This document shows, in pieces, positions 45,046 through 53,228 of a stretch of 64,000 nucleotides of DNA; position 1 is the first letter of the stretch, and each line of letters starts with the position of its first letter. Source of the DNA: JAZRPG01 sp045649105 (GTDB taxonomy: Bacteria > Bacillota > Clostridia > Oscillospirales > JAAYXM01). The position numbers and the translations under genes are program-made. Location: assembly GCA_045649105.1 (NCBI GenBank), contig JAZRPG010000041.1, positions 24,152 to 88,151 of the forward strand. Direction: 5' to 3'. The notes below the pieces were generated by a model that saw nothing but the letters and a program-made list of their open reading frames with translations, ran no database searches and was not told where the DNA came from.

Positions 45046-46500
45046 TTATGCCTCGTATGTGCTTGCCGCAGTGTCTCCGCCGCGACCTGTCCAATTCGTG
45101 TGGAAGAATTCCCCGCGAGCCTTGTCGACTCTCTCGTATGTATGTGCACCGAAGTAATCGCGCTGTGCCTGGAGAAGGTTTGCCGGGAGTCTGTCTGTTG
45201 TATACCCGTCAAAATATGTGAGCGCTGATGTGAGTGCAGGTGCAGCGATTCCGTTAAGTACTGCTGTTGAGCAGACACGGCGCCAGCTTTCAAGAGACTT
45301 TGAAACCGTCTCTTTGAAGAACGGGTCAAGAAGGAGGTTTGAAAGAGCGGGATTATTATCAAACGCCTCTTTAATCTTCTTTAAGAAGACAGAGCGGATA
45401 ATGCATCCGCCTCTCCACATAAGAGCGATTCCGCCGTAGTTCAGATTCCATTTATATGTCTCTGCCGCAGCGCGCATGAGTGTGTAACCCTGTGCATATG
45501 AAACAATCTTTGCGGCATAAAGCGCATTCTTGATATCCTCTATAAACTGCTTCTTGTCGCCTGTGAAGTTAACCTTCTTTACACCCTCGTATGTCTTTGC
45601 GGCAACAACGCGCTCTTCTTTAAGTGCCGAAAGGCTGCGTGCAAACACGGCCTCACATATAAGTGTTACGGGCATACCCTCGTCAAGAGATGCAATAGCA
45701 GTCCACTTACCTGTTCCCTTCTGGCCTGCAGTGTCAAGTATTTTATCAACTATCGGAGCGCCGTCAGTATCCTTATATGCGAGAATATCGCGTGTAATCT
45801 CGATAAGGTAGCTGTCAAGCTCGCCCTCGTTCCACTCTTTAAATACCTCGTGCATTTCGTCTGCCGACATGCCGAGAACTTCCTTCATAATCTGATATGC
45901 CTCGCATATAAGCTGCATATCACCGTATTCAATTCCGTTATGGACCATTTTTACAAAGTGGCCTGCGCCATTCTCTCCGACCCAGTCGCAGCATGCGCTT
46001 CCGTCTTCAACCTTTGCGCAGATGCTCTGGAATATCGGCTTTACATATTCCCAGGCTGCAGGCGAGCCGCCCGGCATCATGCTCGGGCCAAGAAGCGCGC
46101 CCTCCTCACCGCCGGAAACACCCGTTCCGACATAGAGAAGGCCCTTTGACTCAACATACTCCGTACGGCGGATAGTGTCCGGGAAATGCGAGTTTCCGCC
46201 GTCAATGATTATGTCGCCCGGCTCAAGATACGGGATTATTGTATCGATAAACTCATCTACTGCTTTTCCCGCCTTAACCATCATCATTACCTTGCGGGGC
46301 TTCTCAAGATTGTCGACAAGCTCCTGAAGCGAATATGTGCCGATTATGTTTTTGCCCTTAGCGCGGCCGTTTACAAATTTCTCGACCTTTGATGTTGTTC
46401 TGTTGTATACCGCAACGGTAAATCCCTTGCTCTCCATATTCATAACAAGGTTCTCACCCATAACGGCGAGGCCTATAAGTCCGATATCTGCCTTTTTCAT
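45046..46500 (-). CDS. gnd: 6-phosphogluconate dehydrogenase (decarboxylating)
   Basis: 484 residues, the long homodimeric form. GLAVMGENLVMNMESKGF, VSGGEEGALLGPSMMPGG, FVKMVHNGIEYGDMQL (catalytic Lys and His) and ILDTAGQKGTGKWT are signature motifs. It turns 6-phosphogluconate into ribulose 5-phosphate. Lies 34 nt after the HAD gene. No zwf or pgl nearby, so 6-phosphogluconate may come from gluconate-type substrates rather than glucose 6-phosphate. Confidence 0.96.
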   Translation of the reverse strand: MKKADIGLIGLAVMGENLVMNMESKGFTVAVYNRTTSKVEKFVNGRAKGKNIIGTYSLQELVDNLEKPRKVMMMVKAGKAVDEFIDTIIPYLEPGDIIIDGGNSHFPDTIRRTEYVESKGLLYVGTGVSGGEEGALLGPSMMPGGSPAAWEYVKPIFQSICAKVEDGSACCDWVGENGAGHFVKMVHNGIEYGDMQLICEAYQIMKEVLGMSADEMHEVFKEWNEGELDSYLIEITRDILAYKDTDGAPIVDKILDTAGQKGTGKWTAIASLDEGMPVTLICEAVFARSLSALKEERVVAAKTYEGVKKVNFTGDKKQFIEDIKNALYAAKIVSYAQGYTLMRAAAETYKWNLNYGGIALMWRGGCIIRSVFLKKIKEAFDNNPALSNLLLDPFFKETVSKSLESWRRVCSTAVLNGIAAPALTSALTYFDGYTTDRLPANLLQAQRDYFGAHTYERVDKARGEFFHTNWTGRGGDTAASTYEA

Positions 46501-46534
46501 ATCAATTGTCCTCCTTATTTATTTGTTGCTCTTT

Positions 46535-47428
46535 TTACTTTTCCGGCTTCCATGGCGGAAGCTCAGGAAGATAAGTGTCAAACTCAGCAATGAGAGCTGC
46601 CTCATACTCACCTGCATATGTTCCGTTGACAAAGCGTTCAAGCGCCTCGTCGTAAAAGCGCTTCCATGCTCTGTCCTCGTCTCCCGGCAAAATCGGGAAG
46701 AACAGGACTCCGTTTGCCTTTGCAGCTTTCATGTCGCCCGGCGCATCGCCGACCATGAGGACATGGTCATTCTCATATCTTCCGTTTTTGGAAATATCGA
46801 TACAGTGAGCTTTATTGCCCATTTCCTGACCTGCGATTACCTTTACAAACTTTGCTATGTCATGCTCTGCCCATTCGCGCTCAAGTGCCTCGCTCGGCGT
46901 TGCCGAAACAACAATTGCATCAGCATACTCCTGCATCTTTTCAAGAGATTTTTTTGCATACGGGAACGGCGGAACATCGCGCACGATTTTTGTGACCGTA
47001 TCGTTTACTGCAACAGACCATCTGAGCGTTCTTTCAAGAACAGGGTCCTTTGTCTCCTCAACAGCCTTTATAAGTGCAGGGTTACCGAGGTTTTTCTCTG
47101 TATTCTGCCATTCTAAAAGCTTTGCGTATTCAGGAAGCTTAAATCCTCTGTCCTGAACCTCCTTACGGTCCGCAAGAAGCTCAAACACCTTTATAAGTGC
47201 GGGGAACCGGTTTATTCCGCGATATTTCGAATAAAGATTTACAAACTCTGCCGCTTCACGGGCATATTTGGATACTGCCTGAAGTCCCCACTCGTTTATC
47301 GTGTTCGGGCAGAAGCACTCCTTGTGCTTTATCTCCATTGTATCGAACGCACACCCGTCCGAATCGATGCAGATAAGAAAATCCTTTGTCTTTTTAAGGT
47401 CAATAAGCGGTTGTGATGGATTCTGCAT
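46535..47428 (-). CDS. HAD-superfamily hydrolase
   Basis: 297 residues from the ATG at 47428 (AGGAGGC 5 nt upstream; the longer reading from 47491 runs into pfp). Motif I LICIDSDGCAFDT carries the nucleophile Asp-x-Asp; motif II VVSATPSEAL; motif IV MVGDAPGDMKAAKANG. A helical cap of ~150 residues lies between motifs I and II. A phosphatase for a small sugar or sugar-acid phosphate is likely, given pfp and gnd neighbours; substrate not shown. Confidence 0.8.
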   Translation of the reverse strand: MQNPSQPLIDLKKTKDFLICIDSDGCAFDTMEIKHKECFCPNTINEWGLQAVSKYAREAAEFVNLYSKYRGINRFPALIKVFELLADRKEVQDRGFKLPEYAKLLEWQNTEKNLGNPALIKAVEETKDPVLERTLRWSVAVNDTVTKIVRDVPPFPYAKKSLEKMQEYADAIVVSATPSEALEREWAEHDIAKFVKVIAGQEMGNKAHCIDISKNGRYENDHVLMVGDAPGDMKAAKANGVLFFPILPGDEDRAWKRFYDEALERFVNGTYAGEYEAALIAEFDTYLPELPPWKPEK

Positions 47429-47438
47429 TTTTTGCCTC

Positions 47439-48734
47439 CTATTTCTTTCTAAGTGCTTCAAGCTCATATGCCGGAAGCTTTTTCTCCGCAAATATGGGTT
47501 TAAAACGCGTAAAGCGCATACGCCCGTCTATTGTCGGAATTGAAACAAAGTCTTCGCCTATGAGCGGCTTTGCATATTTTACATACTCATCCGTAACATC
47601 CATACGGTTCTTTGTGAGCCATGCTTCCGGGAAAGTACGCTCAGAGTTCGCAACAACAGAGAGCGGAACCTTGTCATAATCCACATTATAGATTATGCCC
47701 GGGCGGCGTGTGAGCGTCGACATATATCCGTTTCCGTCCTCACGCGCGATAAGAACAGCTTTCTGACCAAGCTTATATGCCTCGTCAAGGTCTACTGCGG
47801 AGACAAAGTTTATGTTTCCGCGCTGATCCGTTCCCGGAACCTGAGCACGGGCAGCTCCGCGTGTGCGAAGGCCGACCTCATTCAGATAATTTACAACTAT
47901 CTGCGCAACAGTTGTTTTGCTTGCACTGAACTGTGTATGACCGAAGGAATCCTTTGTATCTCCGAGGCTTCCGACATCTACGCCCTCTCCGATTACAAGC
48001 ATTGCACGTCCGCGGGAGATAAGCATCTCATTTACGCGCTCGGCAATCTCGGGAAGCGTAATCTTTGATTCTGCCATGCAAATAAGAAGCGGAAGCTCAC
48101 GCTCCGGATCTGCAAGACGCGCAGCCGCCGGGATATAACCGATCTTTCTGCCCATTGCCTGCATTACGAGAACCGGATCCGCCGGAGATGAGCCGTTATT
48201 TTCCTCGTTTGCATTCTGAACCATACTTGCCCAATATTTTGCAACACTTCCGTAACCGGGAGTGTGGTCTATAACCTTAAACTCCGTGTCGCCGACATCA
48301 TTGTCTATTGTCTTTGGCACACCTGTAGCGATAAGCTCAAGTCCGCTCTCGCGGGCAAGCTTGCTTATTTTATTCGCAGTGTCCATCGAGTCGTTTCCGC
48401 CTATGTAGAAAAGATATCCGATATCGTGTGCGCGGAACACCTCTATAAGACGCTTAAAATCCTCCTGCTGATGGCTTTTGAGCTTATATCGACATGTGCC
48501 GATTGAGCCCGCTGTCGGTGTTGTGCGCAGGAGCGAAATCTCCTCCTGAGGCTGGTCACTTAAATTGAGGAGCTCCTCATTAAGTATTCCTTCAACTCCA
48601 TGATATCCTGCATACACCGTTCCGAAAACCTCCGGGAACATTTTGCATGTCTCAATAACTCCGCGGAGTGAATTATTGATAACCGGAGTGGGTCCTCCCG
48701 ACTGGGCAACAACCACATTGCGCGGTTTACTCAT
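47439..48734 (-). CDS. pfp: diphosphate-dependent phosphofructokinase
   Basis: 431 residues. VVAQSGGPTPVINNSLRG, YIGGNDSMDTANKIS and GVPKTIDNDVGDTEF: the Lys in PKTIDND and the non-Gly residue in GGNDS are the marks of PPi rather than ATP use. It interconverts fructose 6-phosphate and fructose 1,6-bisphosphate reversibly. Start of the pfp-HAD-gnd-larA-like minus-strand run, 10 nt from the HAD gene. Common in anaerobic Clostridia. Confidence 0.92.
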   Translation of the reverse strand: MSKPRNVVVAQSGGPTPVINNSLRGVIETCKMFPEVFGTVYAGYHGVEGILNEELLNLSDQPQEEISLLRTTPTAGSIGTCRYKLKSHQQEDFKRLIEVFRAHDIGYLFYIGGNDSMDTANKISKLARESGLELIATGVPKTIDNDVGDTEFKVIDHTPGYGSVAKYWASMVQNANEENNGSSPADPVLVMQAMGRKIGYIPAAARLADPERELPLLICMAESKITLPEIAERVNEMLISRGRAMLVIGEGVDVGSLGDTKDSFGHTQFSASKTTVAQIVVNYLNEVGLRTRGAARAQVPGTDQRGNINFVSAVDLDEAYKLGQKAVLIAREDGNGYMSTLTRRPGIIYNVDYDKVPLSVVANSERTFPEAWLTKNRMDVTDEYVKYAKPLIGEDFVSIPTIDGRMRFTRFKPIFAEKKLPAYELEALRKK

Positions 48735-48873
48735 CTTTAATAATCCTCCTATTCATTGATGCCGTAGAACAAATGTTAATTACTTAATATTCTATACCAT
48801 ATATGAAAAAATTTCAACTCTTTTTTAGCACTACAGGGCTTATTGTTCTGTTTTTTTAATCAACTTTCTTATA

Positions 48874-48902
48874 TTGCCTTTTGAATGCAATTGTGGTAAC
48901 AT
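48874..48902 (+). promoter_or_regulatory. promoter of the gamma-carbonic anhydrase gene
   Basis: TTGCCT, 17-nt spacer, TAACAT, 21 nt before the ATG. Confidence 0.5.
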
Positions 48903-48923
48903 ATCCCTCGGGGTGAAATTATT

Positions 48924-49418
48924 ATGATTTATAAATTTGGAGATATCAAACCAACAATCAGCAAAGACGCATTTGTTGCCGATGAGGCCTCGATTATAGG
49001 CGATGTAACCGTTAACAGCGGCGCAAGCATATGGTTCGGTGCAGTCCTTCGCGGTGATCAGGCACATATCGAAATCGGAGAGATGTCAAACGTCCAGGAC
49101 AACGCAACGGTCCACGCAAATACTACGCTCGGACGCGGTGTTACCGTCGGGCATAATGCGATTGTTCACGGCTGCACAATCGGCGATAATACGCTGATTG
49201 GCATGGGCGCAATAGTTCTCGACGGCGCAGAAATCGGCAAAAACTGCATCGTAGGCGCAGGAGCACTCGTTACGGGCGGAAAGAAATTCCCCGACGGCTC
49301 ACTCATTATAGGCGCTCCCGCCTCTGCAAAGCGCGAGTTATCGCCCGAGGAAATTGCCTCAATCAAAGAAAATGCCGACGAATATGTTGAGCTTTCCCGC
49401 AAATACAGAAAGATTTAA
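48924..49418 (+). CDS. gamma-carbonic anhydrase-like left-handed beta-helix protein
   Basis: 164 residues of hexapeptide repeats (ASIWFGAVLRGDQAHIEIGE, then DNATVHAN, VTVGHNAIVHGC). The His residues in TVHA, GHNA and VHGC are the zinc/metal ligands of CamH/YrdA-like proteins. Catalytic carbonic anhydrase activity is not assured for this short group. Monocistronic. Confidence 0.88.
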   Translation: MIYKFGDIKPTISKDAFVADEASIIGDVTVNSGASIWFGAVLRGDQAHIEIGEMSNVQDNATVHANTTLGRGVTVGHNAIVHGCTIGDNTLIGMGAIVLDGAEIGKNCIVGAGALVTGGKKFPDGSLIIGAPASAKRELSPEEIASIKENADEYVELSRKYRKI

Positions 49419-49430
49419 GTATTTTTAGAC

Positions 49431-49472
49431 AAAAAAGCAGAGTATAGGTTTTTACCTATACTCTGCTTTTTT
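49431..49472. terminator. bidirectional terminator
   Basis: 19-bp stem (49431-49449 with 49454-49472), TTTT loop, A-run and T-run at the ends, between convergent genes. Confidence 0.9.
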
Positions 49473-49478
49473 ATTATT

Positions 49479-50552
49479 TTATATCAGTTCTTTTATAATC
49501 GCGTTTAATTCGTCATACTTTTTAAGTATATCCTTTGCAAGCGCAAGCTGTGAACGGCACCTGTCAAGATTATGCCCCGGATAATCCGTCTTAAAATAGC
49601 GGTCACCCGTCAGATAGTCATCAAGAAAACGGCCTGCAATCTCCATTGTGATTGCAAATGCTCCGTGTACAAGATTTGAAATCTCGACATCCTTGAGAAC
49701 ATTCCCCGCAACGCTTAAGTAGCCGCGCGAAAGGGCGCGGAATTTATCCAAATCTATCGATACCTTTGATAAATTCGTCTCGTCCTCTGCCGCCGTATTC
49801 GCACAAAAACGAACCGCATCGCCGAAATCATGAAGCGCAAGGCCGGGCATTACCGTATCAAGATCTATAACTGCAAGCGCCTCATGTGTTTCTGTATCAA
49901 ACAGGACATTATTGCATTTCGTGTCATTATGTGTGACGCGCACGGGAAGCATGCCGGCCTTCTGCATTGCTGTAAGCTTTACGGTTTCTTCAAGATTCTC
50001 TCTGAAAAACTTAAGCTCCGCCGATGCATCCGCCGCACGCCCGAGCATATTTTCTTCTGCGTGCTTAAACAGAGTCGCCATGCGTTTTTCCGTATCGTGA
50101 AAATCCTCTATCGTTTCAAAAAGCTCGCTCGCATCAAAGTCGTCAAGCATCATCTGAAAACGCCCGAAAGCGATTCCTGTCTGTTCAAGAACTTCAAGAT
50201 TGTCACAAGTATCATATGTAACAGAGTTGTCTATAAATTTATATGCACGCCAACAATGTAATTCTTCATCAAAATGACAGCTCTTGCCGTTACGGTCCCT
50301 CAAAAACTCAAGCACCATTCGCCCCGTTTTTGCGCCGAGTTTTTTTGATATATGCGAAGTGACCTTGAATATATTATCCATCATACGTTCAGGATTTTTA
50401 AAAACATATGTGTTTATCTGCTGCACAATATATGAATTTCCGTTCCGGCAATTCACCTTCAAAGTATCGTTTATGTGCCCGCTCCTTATTATATCGCATG
50501 ATTCTATATCGCCTGATATCCCGAATTCTTTACAAATCTTCTCGATACTCAA
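49479..50552 (-). CDS. APH-fold phosphotransferase, N-acetylhexosamine 1-kinase-like
   Basis: 357 residues. SGHINDTLKV near the N-terminus, VTHNDTKCNNVLFD (the HxDxxxxN catalytic loop) and VIDLDTVMPG (metal-binding Asp) define an aminoglycoside phosphotransferase-like fold. The overall sequence resembles NahK-type N-acetylhexosamine 1-kinases that act on GlcNAc/GalNAc from mucin or milk glycans; this is by recall, not alignment. The TTG at 50552 is preferred because AGGGGTG lies 8 nt upstream; the ORF-start TTG at 50585 has no ribosome site. Confidence 0.7.
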   Translation of the reverse strand: MSIEKICKEFGISGDIESCDIIRSGHINDTLKVNCRNGNSYIVQQINTYVFKNPERMMDNIFKVTSHISKKLGAKTGRMVLEFLRDRNGKSCHFDEELHCWRAYKFIDNSVTYDTCDNLEVLEQTGIAFGRFQMMLDDFDASELFETIEDFHDTEKRMATLFKHAEENMLGRAADASAELKFFRENLEETVKLTAMQKAGMLPVRVTHNDTKCNNVLFDTETHEALAVIDLDTVMPGLALHDFGDAVRFCANTAAEDETNLSKVSIDLDKFRALSRGYLSVAGNVLKDVEISNLVHGAFAITMEIAGRFLDDYLTGDRYFKTDYPGHNLDRCRSQLALAKDILKKYDELNAIIKELI

Positions 50553-50650
50553 ACAACACTCACCCCTATCGGACAGATAAAACAATGTAATATTAGCATT
50601 ATACTACAACCTTGAAAATTTTACAATAGCTAAATTTATTAAAAATGACA

Positions 50651-50687
50651 AAAAGCATGTGTTTCGACATAAAACGCATGCTTTTTT
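50651..50687 (-). terminator. terminator of the L-serine dehydratase gene
   Basis: 14-bp stem around GCATG...CATGC (50651-50664 with 50672-50685, one wobble), 7-nt loop, A/T-runs at both ends. Confidence 0.75.
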
Positions 50688-50784
50688 CTTATTTTTATAG
50701 ATTGAGAGCTTCTGTTTTCTCTCTGTTTATGATACGGCAGAAACCGTTTCTTAATTTTGAGAAGTGTTCCGATTCGATTTAATC

Positions 50785-52218
50785 CTATGTTCTGTTCAAT
50801 ATTTTTGACAGCCCTGCCTCTGCCGTTTCCTTATAAGATCTGTGCATATCAATCCCGGTTTCTTTCATGGTTTGCATCACCTTATCCAAAGAAATTTTCC
50901 TCGTATTCCACAGAAAGCTTGCCAGACTCACAGCATTAATTGCCCGCATTGCAGCTACAGCATTTCTTTCAATGCATGGAATCTGAACAAGTCCGCACAC
51001 CGGATCACAAGTGAGCCCGAGATGATGCTCAATAGCAATTTCAGCGGCACATTCAATTTTTTCTATACTTAATCCGAAAAGCTCCGCAAGAGCCGCGGCA
51101 GCCATTGCACATGCGCTTCCGACCTCTGCCTGGCACCCGCATTCCGCGCCTGAAATAGACGCGTTTGTTTTAATTAAATTCCCTATTATTCCCGCGGTCA
51201 TAAGTGCACGAATTATGCTCTCATCGGTAAAATTATTCTTTTGCTGCTGATAATAAAGCACAGCAGGCACTATACCTGCCGCCCCGCAGGTAGGTGCGGT
51301 GACAATCGTTTCTCCCGCCGCATTCTGTTCTCCGACTGCAAATGCATATGCACACACTACTCTGTTTTCCCTTGTTTCAGCGGTTTCATCTATATGCTGA
51401 TTACTAAACAGAATTTTCGCTTTTCTTTGTACTTTAAGCCCGCCGGGAAGCTCACCGGATTCAGCCAAGCCTCTGTTTATGCTGTCTTTCATTACATTCC
51501 ATATTTTTGTCATATGGTCAACGAAACCATCATCTTCGTTTTCCAGCACATATTCCCACAGTCGTATATCCTTCTTCTGGCAATACTCAAATATATCATT
51601 AAACTTACTAAGCTTATAAATCTTTTTCGGCACCTCGTTAACCCGGTTTTCAAAAACTATACTTCCGCCGCCGACACTTAAAACTCTGTTTCGGCAAATT
51701 TCCTTTCCTTCTTTATATGCAATCAAATCCAGCGTATTGGGATGTGGTGTATTCGTCGTTATAAAGTCAAACTCCACATCACACTTAATAGGAAAAAATG
51801 TCTTTTTTATAACCGCATCAGTACCATGGCCTTTTCCGGTTTTTGCCAATGAGCCAAAAAGAACAGCCTTAAATCTGTCCGCATCGCAGTTTGCTTTTTT
51901 AAAAATCACACACGCCTTTTCCGGTCCAATCGTATGCGAGCTTGACGGCCCTCTTCCGACTTTATACAACTCTGTTAACGACTCCATACCGCTGCAGCCG
52001 ACTTTAGCGCCTAAATCTTCAGTGCAGAAGAAATACTCGACAGAAACATTGAATATCTTAGACAAATTTATCAAATTCTGCCCTGATGGGTTTGACAGTC
52101 CGGATTCCCACTTAGAGATTGCTCTGTCACTGATGCCCATATATTTGCCCAGTTTTTTTTGCGACATCTTGTTTTTTGTTCTCAGCTCTCTGATTTTCGC
52201 ATAATTAAAACTTTGCAT
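50785..52218 (-). CDS. XRE-HTH fused to iron-sulfur L-serine dehydratase
   Basis: 477 residues. Residues 1-64 are an XRE helix-turn-helix (KIRELRTKNKMSQKKLGKYM, SDRAISKWESGLSNPSG). Residues ~75-225 are the SDH beta domain (GRGPSSSHTIGPEKA); ~230-470 the alpha domain with the [4Fe-4S] Cys sites in TAPTCGAAGIVPA, SGAECGCQAEVGSACAMAAA and CDPVCGLVQIPCIERN. It deaminates L-serine to pyruvate and ammonia in the cytosol. Single chain, both domains complete, no frameshift. The HTH could allow autoregulation or DNA binding that senses serine. Confidence 0.88.
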   Translation of the reverse strand: MQSFNYAKIRELRTKNKMSQKKLGKYMGISDRAISKWESGLSNPSGQNLINLSKIFNVSVEYFFCTEDLGAKVGCSGMESLTELYKVGRGPSSSHTIGPEKACVIFKKANCDADRFKAVLFGSLAKTGKGHGTDAVIKKTFFPIKCDVEFDFITTNTPHPNTLDLIAYKEGKEICRNRVLSVGGGSIVFENRVNEVPKKIYKLSKFNDIFEYCQKKDIRLWEYVLENEDDGFVDHMTKIWNVMKDSINRGLAESGELPGGLKVQRKAKILFSNQHIDETAETRENRVVCAYAFAVGEQNAAGETIVTAPTCGAAGIVPAVLYYQQQKNNFTDESIIRALMTAGIIGNLIKTNASISGAECGCQAEVGSACAMAAAALAELFGLSIEKIECAAEIAIEHHLGLTCDPVCGLVQIPCIERNAVAAMRAINAVSLASFLWNTRKISLDKVMQTMKETGIDMHRSYKETAEAGLSKILNRT

Positions 52219-52297
52219 CTTTTCTTCCCCTCAAAAAAACATCTTTATACTATTATAAATTTAAATCCTCCAACTATAAAGGCAAAATATTACATAG

Positions 52298-52402
52298 TTC
52301 GAGCTTATAACTCAACCTGTGGTTGATATTTATTTTGAAAAAGAAACACACGAAGACAAAAACAGCCTGTTTTATCGCGAAATGATTACAAAGCAACAAT
52401 AA
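52298..52402 (+). pseudogene. possible coding remnant, unidentified
   Basis: A 34-codon open segment after a TAG, without a start codon, reads ITQPVVDIYFEKETHEDKNS and ends MITKQQ-stop. Its composition looks coding rather than intergenic, and it sits alone between two minus-strand genes. It may be the tail of a decayed plus-strand gene; no family recognised. Rest of 52219-52463 shows only A/T-rich spacer. Confidence 0.2.
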
Positions 52403-52463
52403 CCAAAAAGACTATTCCATAGACATTTTTCCTTAAAAAAACCAACACTTCATATGCCGGTTT

Positions 52464-53048
52464 TCATATCTTGTATTCAAACAGCCCATGTTTGCTGCAA
52501 TAAAAATAAAGCTTGCCTCCGGACATCCTCGGAAAACGCACCGCCGAATCCTGCTCCGGATACATACGAATCGTAAGAATCCTGTCAAAGCCCAGAAAAG
52601 CAACAAAAGTGATAAAATGTTCTTTTGTCATTTCGTGGTTAAATTCAATATACAAATCATCCTCTATTTCCGAGACGCTGACAGAATGAGATTCATCTGC
52701 CCCTTTACTTTCTGATACTTCTACAGGCTTTCCGCAGCATATGACCTGACACTCCCCTATCCCCTGCGCTATGCTTCCGCACTGCGGACATACATGAAAT
52801 TTCGTTTTCTTCATATTTCCAACCTCTCGCATATTTTGAGTCAAATTGCCGGATAAAAGTATTCTCTCGCTTACCCCAAGAATATCGGATAAGGATGACA
52901 CAACAGAAATATCGGGAAAACCATGGCCCGTTTCCCATTTAGATACTGTTTTCGGCAAAACGCCCAACTTGTCGGCAACCTGCTTTTGCGTCATTCCCTT
53001 GGCTTTTCTTAAATCGCAAAGAAGTTTTCCGCTTTTACTTAAATCCAT
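52464..53048 (-). CDS. XRE regulator with desulfoferrodoxin (SORL)-like C-terminus
   Basis: 194 residues. ~8-62: XRE HTH (LRKAKGMTQKQVADKLG, TVSKWETGHGFPD). ~80-105: FHVCPQCGSIAQGIG and VICCGKPVEV, a Cys knuckle like the desulfoferrodoxin N-terminal motif. ~125-194: EFNHEMTKEHFITFVAFLG and LYFYCSKHGLFEYKI, reminiscent of superoxide-reductase-like domains. It may be a redox- or iron-sensing regulator; no catalytic claim is made because not all SOR iron ligands were found. ATG has a good ribosome site region upstream. Confidence 0.75.
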   Translation of the reverse strand: MDLSKSGKLLCDLRKAKGMTQKQVADKLGVLPKTVSKWETGHGFPDISVVSSLSDILGVSERILLSGNLTQNMREVGNMKKTKFHVCPQCGSIAQGIGECQVICCGKPVEVSESKGADESHSVSVSEIEDDLYIEFNHEMTKEHFITFVAFLGFDRILTIRMYPEQDSAVRFPRMSGGKLYFYCSKHGLFEYKI

Positions 53049-53128
53049 CTGTATGCGCCTCCTTTATATTAAGTATAATATATTAAACCAAACTAAACAA
53101 CCCACTATGCGTACATACAAAATTTAAG

Positions 53129-53157
53129 TAAAAAAGCACCGACATAATGCCGATGCT
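53129..53157 (-). terminator. terminator of the AGCS symporter gene
   Basis: 10-bp stem (53135-53144 with 53148-53157, two wobble pairs on the minus RNA), TAA loop, followed on minus by a T-run. Confidence 0.75.
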
Positions 53158-53228
53158 CTTTGTATATTCATATATTCGGTTTTGCAAGTATCGCATTCGT
53201 CATGCTCACGCAACGCCTTCTATTTAAA

